This document shows, one piece after another, positions 1 through 7,918 of a stretch of 62,765 bases of DNA. The position numbers and the translations under genes are program-made. This DNA is from Flavobacteriaceae bacterium (lineage in GTDB: Bacteria; Bacteroidota; Bacteroidia; Flavobacteriales; Flavobacteriaceae): NCBI GenBank assembly GCA_013215095.1, contig JABSPM010000007.1, positions 1-62,765 of the forward strand, read 5' to 3'. Under the pieces are notes generated by a model. The model had not been told where the DNA came from. It saw nothing but the letters and a program-made list of their open reading frames with translations, and ran no database searches. Numbering within the stretch: the first letter of the stretch is position 1; every line of letters starts with the position of its first letter.

Positions 1-140
1 TGTATTAAACAAAATAGCCTTGAATTTACTCAGACAAGATAAACAAACAAGGCAAGGGCTTAAAGGAAAAAGACTCAAAGCTGCTTACGACAACAACTAT
101 CTAGTTAAAATTTTAGGGGTCAAAGTATGAGTTTGCCCTG
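1..140 (+). mobile_element. right end of an ISAs1-type insertion sequence (partial)
   Basis: The window opens inside an insertion sequence. The last 43 codons of its transposase end at 130, and ten bases later the sequence GCCCTG (135-140) gives the terminal CAGGGC-type inverted repeat expected for the ISAs1 family, so the element probably ends at 140. The left end and the target duplication lie outside the window. The 13 bp between stop codon and terminus fits the compact layout of this family. The family call rests on the transposase tail plus this terminus. Confidence 0.7.
2..130 (+). CDS. ISAs1-family transposase, C-terminal fragment (5' end outside window)
   Basis: Frame 2 is open from the window edge to TGA at 128-130 and reads through ALNLLRQDKQTRQGLKGKRL followed by KAAYDNNYLVKIL. 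This is the conserved C-terminal tail of ISAs1-family DDE transposases (IALNLLKQDKS...KGKRLKAGWD...YLLK). The catalytic part is upstream of the window, so whether the gene is intact cannot be judged. Confidence 0.75.
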   Translation, partial: VLNKIALNLLRQDKQTRQGLKGKRLKAAYDNNYLVKILGVKV

Positions 141-351
141 GGTACAACCTTAACAGCTTTTTGTTTGTATAGTAAATTGTTGTTTATTGTGCAATAACCT
201 AAAAAGAAAACTGCTCTAAATCCAGTTAAATAAAGAGATAAACGTTGGTAATTTGAATTGTCTTTTGGTAAGTGTTTAGTAAGATTAGATTGAGATAGAA
301 ATTTTATTATTTTTCCAAATGTTGACTAATTGCTGAATAAAAAGATAAATA

Positions 352-391
352 AAAAACCGTAAAAACTTAATTTATAAGTAATTACGGTTTA
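352..391 (-). terminator. hairpin terminator downstream of tRNA-Ser
   Basis: AAACCGTAA (354-362) pairs with TTACGGTTT (382-390), with a second inner stem ACTTA/TAAGT. On the minus strand the hairpin is followed by a T tract (complement of the A run at 350-356). It lies just past the 3' end of the leftward tRNA-Ser gene. Confidence 0.65.
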
Positions 392-397
392 TAGTTG

Positions 398-482
398 CGG
401 AGAAAGAGGGATTCGAACCCCCGGAGGTGTGACCCTCAACAGTTTTCAAGACTGCCGCATTCGACCACTCTGCCATTTCTCC
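398..482 (-). tRNA. tRNA-Ser (anticodon UGA)
   Basis: Read on the minus strand from 482, a 7-bp acceptor stem (GGAGAAA with TTTCTCC) encloses a D arm, an anticodon stem-loop CTTGAAA (anticodon UGA), a long class II variable arm and a T arm with GGTTCGAATCC. Length is 85 nt with discriminator G at 398. CCA is not encoded. The long variable arm and UGA anticodon identify serine. Confidence 0.95.
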
Positions 483-516
483 GAGTGTCTCATCAGGTAT
501 ACCCTGAATGCGGGTG

Positions 517-548
517 CAAATATAAACCCCTTTTTTAATTCTATCAAA
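517..548 (-). promoter_or_regulatory. stable-RNA promoter of tRNA-Ser (TTTG-N20-TATATTTG)
   Basis: On the minus strand TTTG (545-548) is followed after exactly 20 bases by TATATTTG (517-524), a full match to the Bacteroidota consensus TTTG...TAnnTTTG. The downstream edge TTTGCACCCGC recurs at 39393-39403. The tRNA begins 35 bases further on. Confidence 0.8.
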
Positions 549-622
549 CAATTTTCAAATTATTTTTCAGGCTTTTTATACTTTTTATTTCGGTGATATG
601 TACTTTTGTTTTTTTTTAAGAC

Positions 623-1390
623 ATGATAGAATTTATTATCGGTTTAGATGTCAATATTTTATGGTTAATTCTAGCTGGTTTTGCGGCTGGATTTATAAAT
701 ACCATTGCTGGAGGAGGGACCTTATTAACCTTACCTGCTTTAATTTTTATGGGTTTGCCGCCCTCAATAGCAAATGGGACCAACCGTATTGCCATATTTT
801 TACAGACTGCCGCAGGTGTTGCTGGTTTTAAGTCTAAGGGAGTAACCACCTTTCCTTTTAGTATCTATTGTGGTCTTTCTGCGTTATTAGGGGCACTTAT
901 TGGTGCAAAAATCGCTGTAGATATCAAAGGCGAGACCTTTAATAAAATTCTTGCTGTGATTATGATTATAGTAGTCTTATTAATTATTTTTAAGCCCAAA
1001 TTAAAAGCGAAAGAAAGCCTAGAACGTACCACCGGAAAATTCCTTTGGATAGCAGTCATTACCTTTTTCTTTTTAGGTATCTACGGTGGATTTATTAATG
1101 CGGGTATTGGCTTTTTGATGCTTATATTTATGCCATATGTCAATAGAATGAGTCTACTGCGCGCTAATGCTGCCAAAGTAACTATTGTTTGTATCTATAC
1201 ATTTGGTGCCATTATTATGTTTTATTTAAATGATAAAATCAATTGGAAATACGGGTTAATATTGTCCATAGGAAATGTTTCTGGTGCTTGGATTTCTAGC
1301 AGGTGGTCTGTAAAGAAAGACGATAATATGATTCAAATGGTTTTAATAGTGATGATTATTGTTATGGCGATAAAACTTTGGTTTTTCTAA
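623..1390 (+). CDS. TSUP-family (TauE/SafE) membrane permease
   Basis: A 255-aa polytopic inner-membrane protein with about eight hydrophobic segments. It shows the internal duplication of the TSUP/TauE-SafE family: AGFAAGFINTIAGGGTLLTLP near residues 18-38 is echoed by FFLGIYGGFINAGIGFLM near 150-168. The family exports or moves small anions such as sulfite or sulfoacetate, but the substrate here is unknown. ATG at 623 gives a natural amino end; a longer overlapping reading in another frame was discarded. It stands alone, with a nitroreductase-like gene 43 bp downstream. Confidence 0.85.
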   Translation: MIEFIIGLDVNILWLILAGFAAGFINTIAGGGTLLTLPALIFMGLPPSIANGTNRIAIFLQTAAGVAGFKSKGVTTFPFSIYCGLSALLGALIGAKIAVDIKGETFNKILAVIMIIVVLLIIFKPKLKAKESLERTTGKFLWIAVITFFFLGIYGGFINAGIGFLMLIFMPYVNRMSLLRANAAKVTIVCIYTFGAIIMFYLNDKINWKYGLILSIGNVSGAWISSRWSVKKDDNMIQMVLIVMIIVMAIKLWFF

Positions 1391-1433
1391 TTGATAGTCA
1401 TAGAATGCGTTTAACTTTGTAAAAAAATATAGT

Positions 1434-2069
1434 ATGAATATTATTGAGCGTTTGCAATGGCGTTATGCCACTAAAAAATTTGACGATACTCAGATTATTA
1501 CCGAAACCAAAATTGAGGTTTTAAAACATGCTTTTAATTTAACGGCAACGTCTTATGGTTTACAACCTGTAAAGCTTTTGCTTATCAAGGATAAGGTATT
1601 GCAGCATGAACTGGTGTCGCATTCCATGAATCAGCAACAAGTGGGGCAGGCATCACATGTGTTGGTGTTTTGTATTGTAGATACCGTTGACGAGGCTTAT
1701 GTTGAAGCTTATTTTAATCGCATACAACGTATTAGAAATACACCCGAAGAGATTTTAAATGGCTTTAAAAATTATCTCATTGATGATTTTAAAAGTAAAG
1801 CTCAAGTAGAGATTGATACATGGGCAACAAAGCAGGCTTATTTGACAATGGGGAATTTATTAACGATTTGTGCTTTAGAAGCTATTGATGCATGCCCAAT
1901 GGAAGGATTTGACCCAAAGGCTTATGATGAAAAACTAGGCTTAGCAGAAAAGGGTCTAAAGTCGGTGTTAGTGATGCCTATTGGATATCGTGCAGAGGAC
2001 GATATGTTTTCTTCCTTAAAAAAAGTGCGCAAAACCATTAAAGATAGTGTGATTGAACTTGAAACTTAA
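1434..2069 (+). CDS. nitroreductase-family NAD(P)H-dependent oxidoreductase
   Basis: A 211-aa cytoplasmic flavoprotein of the NfsB/DrgA-like nitroreductase family. The N-terminus NIIERLQWRYATKKFDD is the family's FMN-phosphate binding start (R-x-x-K-K-F), and the C-terminal half holds the helix with ALEAIDACPMEGFDPKAYDE followed by VLVMPIGYRAEDD. Length is normal for the family. Likely reaction: two-electron reduction of nitro compounds or quinones with NAD(P)H. The natural substrate cannot be told. Confidence 0.88.
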   Translation: MNIIERLQWRYATKKFDDTQIITETKIEVLKHAFNLTATSYGLQPVKLLLIKDKVLQHELVSHSMNQQQVGQASHVLVFCIVDTVDEAYVEAYFNRIQRIRNTPEEILNGFKNYLIDDFKSKAQVEIDTWATKQAYLTMGNLLTICALEAIDACPMEGFDPKAYDEKLGLAEKGLKSVLVMPIGYRAEDDMFSSLKKVRKTIKDSVIELET

Positions 2070-2256
2070 ACTGGCATTATTATTGCAAAAACTTTAGTGC
2101 ACACTGAAGCTTGTCAAAGTCTTTTCAAAGGATAGCAAAATCTAATAGGGGGTACTTTGTACTGAAAATGGTGTGCATACCCTTAGTTGTAATCCGTATA
2201 GTGGTCTAATAGAATGTGATGTTAGGATATTTACACCATTAAAATTTTGATTATCA

Positions 2257-2264
2257 TATATTTG
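2257..2264 (+). promoter_or_regulatory. -7 box TATATTTG of the thioredoxin-like gene
   Basis: A TAnnTTTG box lies 16 bases before the ATG at 2281. No clear -33 TTTG stands at the usual distance. The short leader is common in this phylum. Confidence 0.45.
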
Positions 2265-2280
2265 TAAAAAATCATTTGAT

Positions 2281-2733
2281 ATGCAAAAACTCATAATTAT
2301 GTTTTTAATGGTAGTAGCTACAACATTAAATGCTCAAGATATAGCATTAAAATGGCTAGTAGATATTGAAGAAGCTAAGACACTTTCAAAAGCACAAAAT
2401 AAACCAATTTTGGTTTATTTTACAGGAAGTGATTGGTGCGGACCATGTAAGCGTTTGAAAACTGATTTTTTTGACTCAAATGCATTTAAGTCTAATGCAG
2501 ATGCCATGGTATTGTTATTAGTGGATATGCCAAGACGCAAAGATATTATTACGATAGAGCAACGCAAAAAAAACGAGGCGCTCATGAAGACATATAATAC
2601 GAAAGGTAGTTTTCCCAATATTATCGGATTAGATGCTAAGGGTAAGGTGATCACTGAAATTAGTGGCTATAATATGATGCGTGATACAAGATATCATTTC
2701 GAATTTTTAGAGGAGTTATTCGATAAGTTTTAA
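2281..2733 (+). CDS. exported thioredoxin-like protein (CGPC)
   Basis: 150 aa with a Sec signal peptide (about residues 1-19, ending NAQD) and a thioredoxin-7-type fold. The redox motif DWCGPCKRLK puts the active cysteines at 53 and 56. The later cis-Pro region reads SFPNIIGLDAKGKVI. Periplasmic thiol-disulfide exchange is the likely role; partners are unknown. It has its own -7 box and is followed by a strong terminator, so it is probably transcribed alone. Confidence 0.85.
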   Translation: MQKLIIMFLMVVATTLNAQDIALKWLVDIEEAKTLSKAQNKPILVYFTGSDWCGPCKRLKTDFFDSNAFKSNADAMVLLLVDMPRRKDIITIEQRKKNEALMKTYNTKGSFPNIIGLDAKGKVITEISGYNMMRDTRYHFEFLEELFDKF

Positions 2734-2754
2734 ATCAAAATTAGAAGTTAAAAT

Positions 2755-2789
2755 AAAGCATTAAGATTTAGTCTTGATGCTTTTTTTTT
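2755..2789 (+). terminator. intrinsic terminator
   Basis: AAAGCATTAAGA pairs with TCTTGATGCTTT (one G-T pair) around a 5-base loop, followed by a run of nine T. It closes the thioredoxin-like gene. Confidence 0.8.
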
Positions 2790-2834
2790 GTAGGATATAG
2801 TCGTAAATTTGGTTCAAAATAAACTATAGAATAT

Positions 2835-4034
2835 ATGCCAGGATTTGAGCTTTTTGGAGATGCAGAACGTCGCCAATTAAACGATGTGTTAGATAATGGA
2901 GTATTAATGCGATATGGCTTTGATGGGATGCGCAAAGGCCATTGGAAGGCAAAAGCCCTAGAGGCTGCTTTAGAAACGCAGCTCGGGGTTAAACACGCAC
3001 AGTTAGTATCTAGTGGGACGGCTGCTGTAACTATTGCTCTAGCCTCTGCAGGAATTGGAGCAGGGGATGAGGTTATTATACCAAACTTCACTTTTGTAGC
3101 GAGCTTTGAAGCAATTATGATGCTCGGTGCTATACCTATTTTGGTAGATATAGATGACACTTTAACCATGGACCCTAAAGCTGTAGAAAAAGCAATAAAT
3201 TCAAAAACCAAAGCTATTATGCCAGTGCACATGTGTGGAAGCATGGCAGATTTAGAGTCCTTACAACAGCTTTGTAAAGCACATAATATATTGCTTATTG
3301 AAGATTCTTCCCAGGCTACAGGAGCAACTTATAACGGGCCAACGCTGGATAGTATAGGAGACTTGGGATGTTTGTCCTTAGATTTTGTTAAGATTATCAC
3401 AGCAGGAGAGGGTGGAGCTATTTTAACAAATAACGCATCCTTTTATAGACATGCAGATCATTATAGTGATCATGGGCATGACCATGTTGGTAATGATCGT
3501 GGTGCAGAAACACATCCATTTTTAGGATATAATTTTAGAATTTCAGAATTGCATGCTGCTGTAGGTTTGGCACAAATTAAACGTTTAGAAGAATTTGTAG
3601 CTATTCAAAAGAAAAACTATACCATTATTAGAGACGCTTTATCTGTTATTCCTGAAGTGCAATTTAGACGTGTACCAAAAGGTGGAGAAGAGAGTTATTC
3701 GTTTTTAAGCTTCTTTTTACCAGATTTAGAAACGACACGTAAGGTAAACGCAGCTTTTAAAGAAAATGGTATTGATGCATGTTTTCATTATTATGATAAT
3801 AACTGGCATTACATTAGAGAATGGCATCATCTTAAAGATTTAAAAACCTTATATCCTTTATCGAAAGATGTAAAAGATGGCTTAGCGTATTTACAAACAA
3901 AAACGTTTGAACAATCCGATCATTATATTGGGAGAAATTTATCGTGTTTGATTAAATTGTCATGGACTGATGAAGACGTAAAAACACGCGCCCAAAATAT
4001 GGCAGCACTTATTACAGAAGTTTTAAATGCCTAA
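2835..4034 (+). CDS. DegT/DnrJ/EryC1/StrS-family aminotransferase
   Basis: A 399-aa PLP-dependent sugar aminotransferase-type protein. The cofactor lysine is K186 in SLDFVKIITAGEGG, with the usual EDSSQATGA (Asp and Gln over the ring) near 156-164 and SSGTAAVTIAL near 59-69. Family members transaminate NDP-keto sugars for surface glycans or natural products. No sugar-nucleotide genes flank it, so the substrate is open. It converges on ribB with a shared terminator. Confidence 0.88.
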   Translation: MPGFELFGDAERRQLNDVLDNGVLMRYGFDGMRKGHWKAKALEAALETQLGVKHAQLVSSGTAAVTIALASAGIGAGDEVIIPNFTFVASFEAIMMLGAIPILVDIDDTLTMDPKAVEKAINSKTKAIMPVHMCGSMADLESLQQLCKAHNILLIEDSSQATGATYNGPTLDSIGDLGCLSLDFVKIITAGEGGAILTNNASFYRHADHYSDHGHDHVGNDRGAETHPFLGYNFRISELHAAVGLAQIKRLEEFVAIQKKNYTIIRDALSVIPEVQFRRVPKGGEESYSFLSFFLPDLETTRKVNAAFKENGIDACFHYYDNNWHYIREWHHLKDLKTLYPLSKDVKDGLAYLQTKTFEQSDHYIGRNLSCLIKLSWTDEDVKTRAQNMAALITEVLNA

Positions 4035-4060
4035 TGGTGAAAAAATAGCCAAAGAAATAA

Positions 4061-4093
4061 AAAAACTCCAAAAATAATTTTGGAGTTTTTTTT
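4061..4093. terminator. bidirectional terminator between DegT gene and ribB
   Basis: A perfect 13-bp stem (4061-4073 with 4078-4090) around loop ATAA, with T runs on both strands. It lies between two convergent stop codons. Confidence 0.85.
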
Positions 4094-5243
4094 AATACGT
4101 AACGTAATCTATAATTTCTAAACCATAGCCAATCATACCAACACGTTTGGTCTGGCCGCTGTTAGAAATTAATTTTAGTTTTCTAATGTTTAAATCATGA
4201 AGGATTTGCGCTCCAATGCCAAAATCTTTAGTATCCATTTCTATGCGTGGTGCTTTGATAACTGTATTGGAGTGTTGTTCGCTTTTTAAAACCTTAAGAC
4301 GATTCAATAAGTTCATGCTTTGGGATTGCTGATTGATAAATACAATAGCGCCTTTCCCTGCCTTATTTATTGCACGGAACATGTGATCAAGCTGTTGGTC
4401 TGCATTATTAGTTAGGGTTCCTAAAATATCGTTATTTACCAATGTCGAATTGATTCGCGTGAGTACAGCCTCATCTGTATGCCATGAACCTTTGGTTAGT
4501 GCTATATGAATTTGGTTGTTTGTCGTTTGTTGATAGGCGCGTAACCTATAGCTTCCAAATCGCGTTTCTATTTGAAAATCGTCCTTTTTTTCAATTAAAG
4601 AGTCGTGCTCCATACGATAAGCTACTAAATCTTCGATAGAAACAATTTTTAAATCAAATTTTTCGGCAACCTTTATCAGTTGAGGTAAGCGAGCCATCGA
4701 GCCATCTTCATTCATGATTTCTACAATCACTCCAGCAGGTTTTAGACCAGCTAATCGTGCAAAATCAATAGCCGCTTCGGTGTGTCCTGTTCTTCGCAAT
4801 ACACCACCTTGCTTCGCTACTAGTGGAAAAATATGTCCAGGACGGGCCAACTCAAAAGGCTTGGTGTCATAATCAATAAGTGCTTGTACTGTTTTTGCAC
4901 GATCACTTGCAGAAATACCTGTGGTAACACCGTTCCCTCTTAAATCTACAGAAACTGTAAATGCCGTTTCCATAGGGTCTGTATTATTGTTTACCATCAT
5001 GTGCAAATCCAGATCTTCACAACGATTTTCTGTTAATGGTGCACAAATTAAGCCACGACCATGCATGGCCATGAAATTAATTGTCTCTGGCGTTATTTTT
5101 TCGGCAGCAGCCAAAAAGTCTCCTTCATTTTCTCTGTTTTCGTCATCAACAACAATGATAACTTTTCCTGCCCTTATATCGTTAATAGCGTCTTCAATTG
5201 TGTCTAATTGAATTTTGGTAGTTACTGAATTTGATGTTGTCAT
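4092..5243 (-). CDS. ribB: 3,4-dihydroxy-2-butanone-4-phosphate synthase with degenerate GTP cyclohydrolase II domain
   Basis: 383 aa. Residues about 10-215 are a complete RibB domain that makes the four-carbon unit of riboflavin from ribulose 5-phosphate. Its acidic metal-binding loop DDENRENEGD and the TGISASDRAKT and HTEAAIDFARLAGL stretches are present. Residues about 225-380 align with GTP cyclohydrolase II (RibA), but the zinc ligands C-x10-C-x-C are gone: the stretch reads TRINSTLVNNDILGTLTNNA where active RibA has SECLTGD...RCDC. So only the RibB activity is expected and a separate RibA must exist elsewhere. It has its own -7 box at 5261-5268. Confidence 0.93.
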   Translation of the reverse strand: MTTSNSVTTKIQLDTIEDAINDIRAGKVIIVVDDENRENEGDFLAAAEKITPETINFMAMHGRGLICAPLTENRCEDLDLHMMVNNNTDPMETAFTVSVDLRGNGVTTGISASDRAKTVQALIDYDTKPFELARPGHIFPLVAKQGGVLRRTGHTEAAIDFARLAGLKPAGVIVEIMNEDGSMARLPQLIKVAEKFDLKIVSIEDLVAYRMEHDSLIEKKDDFQIETRFGSYRLRAYQQTTNNQIHIALTKGSWHTDEAVLTRINSTLVNNDILGTLTNNADQQLDHMFRAINKAGKGAIVFINQQSQSMNLLNRLKVLKSEQHSNTVIKAPRIEMDTKDFGIGAQILHDLNIRKLKLISNSGQTKRVGMIGYGLEIIDYVTY

Positions 5244-5260
5244 ACCTATATTTTGAAATG

Positions 5261-5268
5261 CAAAGATA
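5261..5268 (-). promoter_or_regulatory. -7 box TATCTTTG of ribB
   Basis: TAnnTTTG on the minus strand, 17 bases before the ribB ATG, in the 41-bp gap after the LptF/LptG-type gene. It suggests ribB can be expressed apart from the upstream block. Confidence 0.5.
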
Positions 5269-5284
5269 TTGGAAATTGAAAAAA

Positions 5285-7264
5285 CTATCTAATTTGTTTA
5301 ATATCTTCTATTAGTTTTTTCTTGTAATAGAAGTATAATAAAAAATAGAATGCCACACCTAAGATATAAAGTGCAAATATATTGGTTTTTTTATCCAGGG
5401 TTTTATGAAATTTAGAAAGGCTCTCAAAGGATTTGAATAAGAAGATTAAATAGAAAATTGTGGCTAAAATTCCTATGATAACTAGTGTAATACCAAATCC
5501 CGGAAAGCCATTGTTGTTTAAAACCAAACCAAATACTTGACTTATAGCCATTATAATATAAAGCCTAAAGGCTATAATGGCGTTATTTTCGTAGCTGTTT
5601 ATATCGTTTAATGCGTTTTCATATTTGTCATTATTAAGATTACCTGCATATTTTAATTCTTGTTTTGTGGTACCGCGTTCTTCTAAGATTTGGATGGCAC
5701 TGTTTTTATAGGATACATCCATGTCATACTGACGATAATTTTTTATAATATCAATAAGTTTACGGTCAGAATAGCTCATTAGCTTTTTATAAGAGTCTAA
5801 TGTTTTATCAAGTAACGTGTTGTCTGTTTTTGCAGCATTCCGTTTTGTGCCTAATAAGACTTTTATAGGGATAAGAATACCATCCATGCTTAATAAAGGA
5901 CGGTCTTTGGTTGCTCTACTAGTTAGATAGATACTTAAAGGTAGCATAATAAGTGTGGATAACCACGAGGCTATAATAGGATTGAGACTGCTATCTTCGG
6001 CACTGTTCTTTGCAAAAATTCCAATAAAGTGATACGTTAAAAATAAAACAATAGCGATGACTATTGGCAAGCCCATGCCGCCTTTTTTGATTAATGCGCC
6101 TAAAGGTGCACCAACAAAAAATAAAATAATACAAGCCATACTAAGAGCAAATTTTTCGTGTAACGCAATAATATGTTTGTTAATAGTTCTGGTTTTACTA
6201 AACTCTTTTTTATCTTCTGCAGTAATAATATTAACGGTTGTATTTAATGTGTTTAACGCTTGGTCTATAATTTTAATGTTTTTTTTAGTGCTAAATAAGC
6301 AGTAGATGTCTTTGACATCACTCTTTATTTCAGTTTTAATAGGATTTATGTTTGATGCTAAAGTTGTAACAGTTGTTCTATTGTATAGGGTGTATTTCAA
6401 ACGTTTAAACTCTTTTTTACTTTTTGTAATGAGTGAGTCTATGGTGTAGTTTAAGTCAGACGCATTAAGCATGGTATATTTACTAGATACTTTGGTATCA
6501 TCAAAATTTACATTGTTGAGATTAGAGAGATCAATATTGAGCGCATATTTTTTAAAATAACTTTTAACATGGGGTTTCTTTTGACGATCTTTATAAGCTT
6601 TGGGTTGAAGGTCATCATAGTAATTGCCATCAAATAGTACCAATTGTAAAACATCAGAATCTATTGCACTTTTGAGTTCACCTGATTTGGACTTGATTAC
6701 AGTATAATTACCAGGTGAATTACCTTTTTTTTGATGGATGATAACATCCTCCAAGTATTGACCTCTGTCTCCAGATTTTTTTTCAACTTTAATATTTATT
6801 TCTCCAATTTGGTTAAACTGACCTTCGGCAATTATCATCGCGGGCTTTACCTTTGCAATGTTTTTTCTTAAATTATGAAATTTGAATTCAGCAGCAGGAA
6901 TGACGTTATTGGCAAATAAAAATGTTAGAATTGCTAAGCCAAAGATAAAAAAACTAAGGCTTCTCATGGCGCGCTGTAATGAAATTCCAGTAGATTTCAT
7001 AGCAGCAAACTCATAGTTCTCTGCAAAACTACCAAAGACCATAATCGAGGCCAGAAGAATAGTTAATGGCAACACCAAAACGACTAAACGCGGTGTGACA
7101 AATAGTAAAAATTTGAAAATAATATCAATTTCCAAAGCTTTTCCAGCTAATTCGCTTATGTATAACCAAACCGATTGTAAAACAAAAATCAGCATGAGTA
7201 TCATAAACACGCTTAAAAAAGTTTTTAAATAGGTGGTAAGTATATATCTATCAAGTATTTTCAC
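5285..7264 (-). CDS. LptF/LptG (YjgP/YjgQ) family permease, long form
   Basis: 659 aa, nearly twice the length of enterobacterial LptF or LptG. The N-terminus KILDRYILTTYLKTFLSVF and the segment FAAMKSTGISLQRAMR are family signatures, and the periplasmic beta-jellyroll region lies between about 100 and 370. After the last pair of transmembrane helices (GAPLGALIKKGGMG onward) there is an extra soluble stretch with helices (SYKKLMSYSDRKLIDIIKNY) and a second pair of membrane segments near 560-650. It should be part of the transporter that extracts LPS from the inner membrane. Its downstream neighbour lies 17 bp away, upstream on the chromosome. Confidence 0.87.
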   Translation of the reverse strand: MKILDRYILTTYLKTFLSVFMILMLIFVLQSVWLYISELAGKALEIDIIFKFLLFVTPRLVVLVLPLTILLASIMVFGSFAENYEFAAMKSTGISLQRAMRSLSFFIFGLAILTFLFANNVIPAAEFKFHNLRKNIAKVKPAMIIAEGQFNQIGEINIKVEKKSGDRGQYLEDVIIHQKKGNSPGNYTVIKSKSGELKSAIDSDVLQLVLFDGNYYDDLQPKAYKDRQKKPHVKSYFKKYALNIDLSNLNNVNFDDTKVSSKYTMLNASDLNYTIDSLITKSKKEFKRLKYTLYNRTTVTTLASNINPIKTEIKSDVKDIYCLFSTKKNIKIIDQALNTLNTTVNIITAEDKKEFSKTRTINKHIIALHEKFALSMACIILFFVGAPLGALIKKGGMGLPIVIAIVLFLTYHFIGIFAKNSAEDSSLNPIIASWLSTLIMLPLSIYLTSRATKDRPLLSMDGILIPIKVLLGTKRNAAKTDNTLLDKTLDSYKKLMSYSDRKLIDIIKNYRQYDMDVSYKNSAIQILEERGTTKQELKYAGNLNNDKYENALNDINSYENNAIIAFRLYIIMAISQVFGLVLNNNGFPGFGITLVIIGILATIFYLIFLFKSFESLSKFHKTLDKKTNIFALYILGVAFYFLLYFYYKKKLIEDIKQIR

Positions 7265-7281
7265 AAATATGTGCCTAATTC

Positions 7282-7917
7282 TTAGTCAATTTTATTTATA
7301 AAATAACTGCTGTATTTTGTCTTGTCAAATGTAAACAAGGTTTTTGATAAAGGCTCATTTGTTTTGAAAGAATTAACAGTCAGCGTCGTCTTTGTACTAT
7401 TATTTCCTATTTCTATTAAATTATAAATGTGCTTTGTTTTGGTGTCAATACCTAATAATACATGGTTAATTTCAGAATTAGAGTCGATAGGTGTTAATTT
7501 TACATACTGGATTTTACGACCATTAACATTTTGTAAAATATCCATTTTGTAAGTGTATCCATCTTCATAGAAGGATAACATTTTACTTGGTGTAATGGTG
7601 TTTGTGTCTTCAGAATTTTCATTAGAAACAGTTACTTCTTCATCTTCTGGACTAATAGTATAAAGTGTTTTTCCGTTAAATATACGCGTTATTCCAAGTA
7701 TGTTTAATTTGTATTTATCGCCTTGCATGATAACATCTCCTCGTGTTTCTTGATGGATGTCTTCTTCTGTATTAATAAGGACGTATTTGAAATCTAAAGC
7801 AATATTGTCATAGGTTTTAATTTTTGTAGATACGTCGTCTAATAAGGTTTTTGCATCATCTTGAGCAAAACTATTAAGGTTGAATACTAAAATAATTGCT
7901 AATGCTATCTTCTTCAT
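7282..7917 (-). CDS. LolA-like outer-membrane lipoprotein carrier
   Basis: 211 aa with a signal peptide (1-18, ending SFAQDD) and the half-barrel pattern of LolA: LDDVSTKIKTYDNIALDFKY, GDVIMQGDKYKLNI and TLYTISPEDEEVTV. The role is periplasmic ferrying of lipoproteins or related lipids. The ATG lies one base from the ftsK stop codon, so the two are almost certainly cotranscribed; ftsK-lolA-lptF/G forms an envelope and division block. Confidence 0.82.
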   Translation of the reverse strand: MKKIALAIILVFNLNSFAQDDAKTLLDDVSTKIKTYDNIALDFKYVLINTEEDIHQETRGDVIMQGDKYKLNILGITRIFNGKTLYTISPEDEEVTVSNENSEDTNTITPSKMLSFYEDGYTYKMDILQNVNGRKIQYVKLTPIDSNSEINHVLLGIDTKTKHIYNLIEIGNNSTKTTLTVNSFKTNEPLSKTLFTFDKTKYSSYFINKID

Positions 7918-7918
7918 T

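Noticed and set aside
598-849. Alternative open frames overlapping the start of the TauE/SafE gene on both strands
   Set aside because: They are shadows of the permease: low-complexity, Cys/Tyr-rich or membrane-antisense peptides with no family resemblance.
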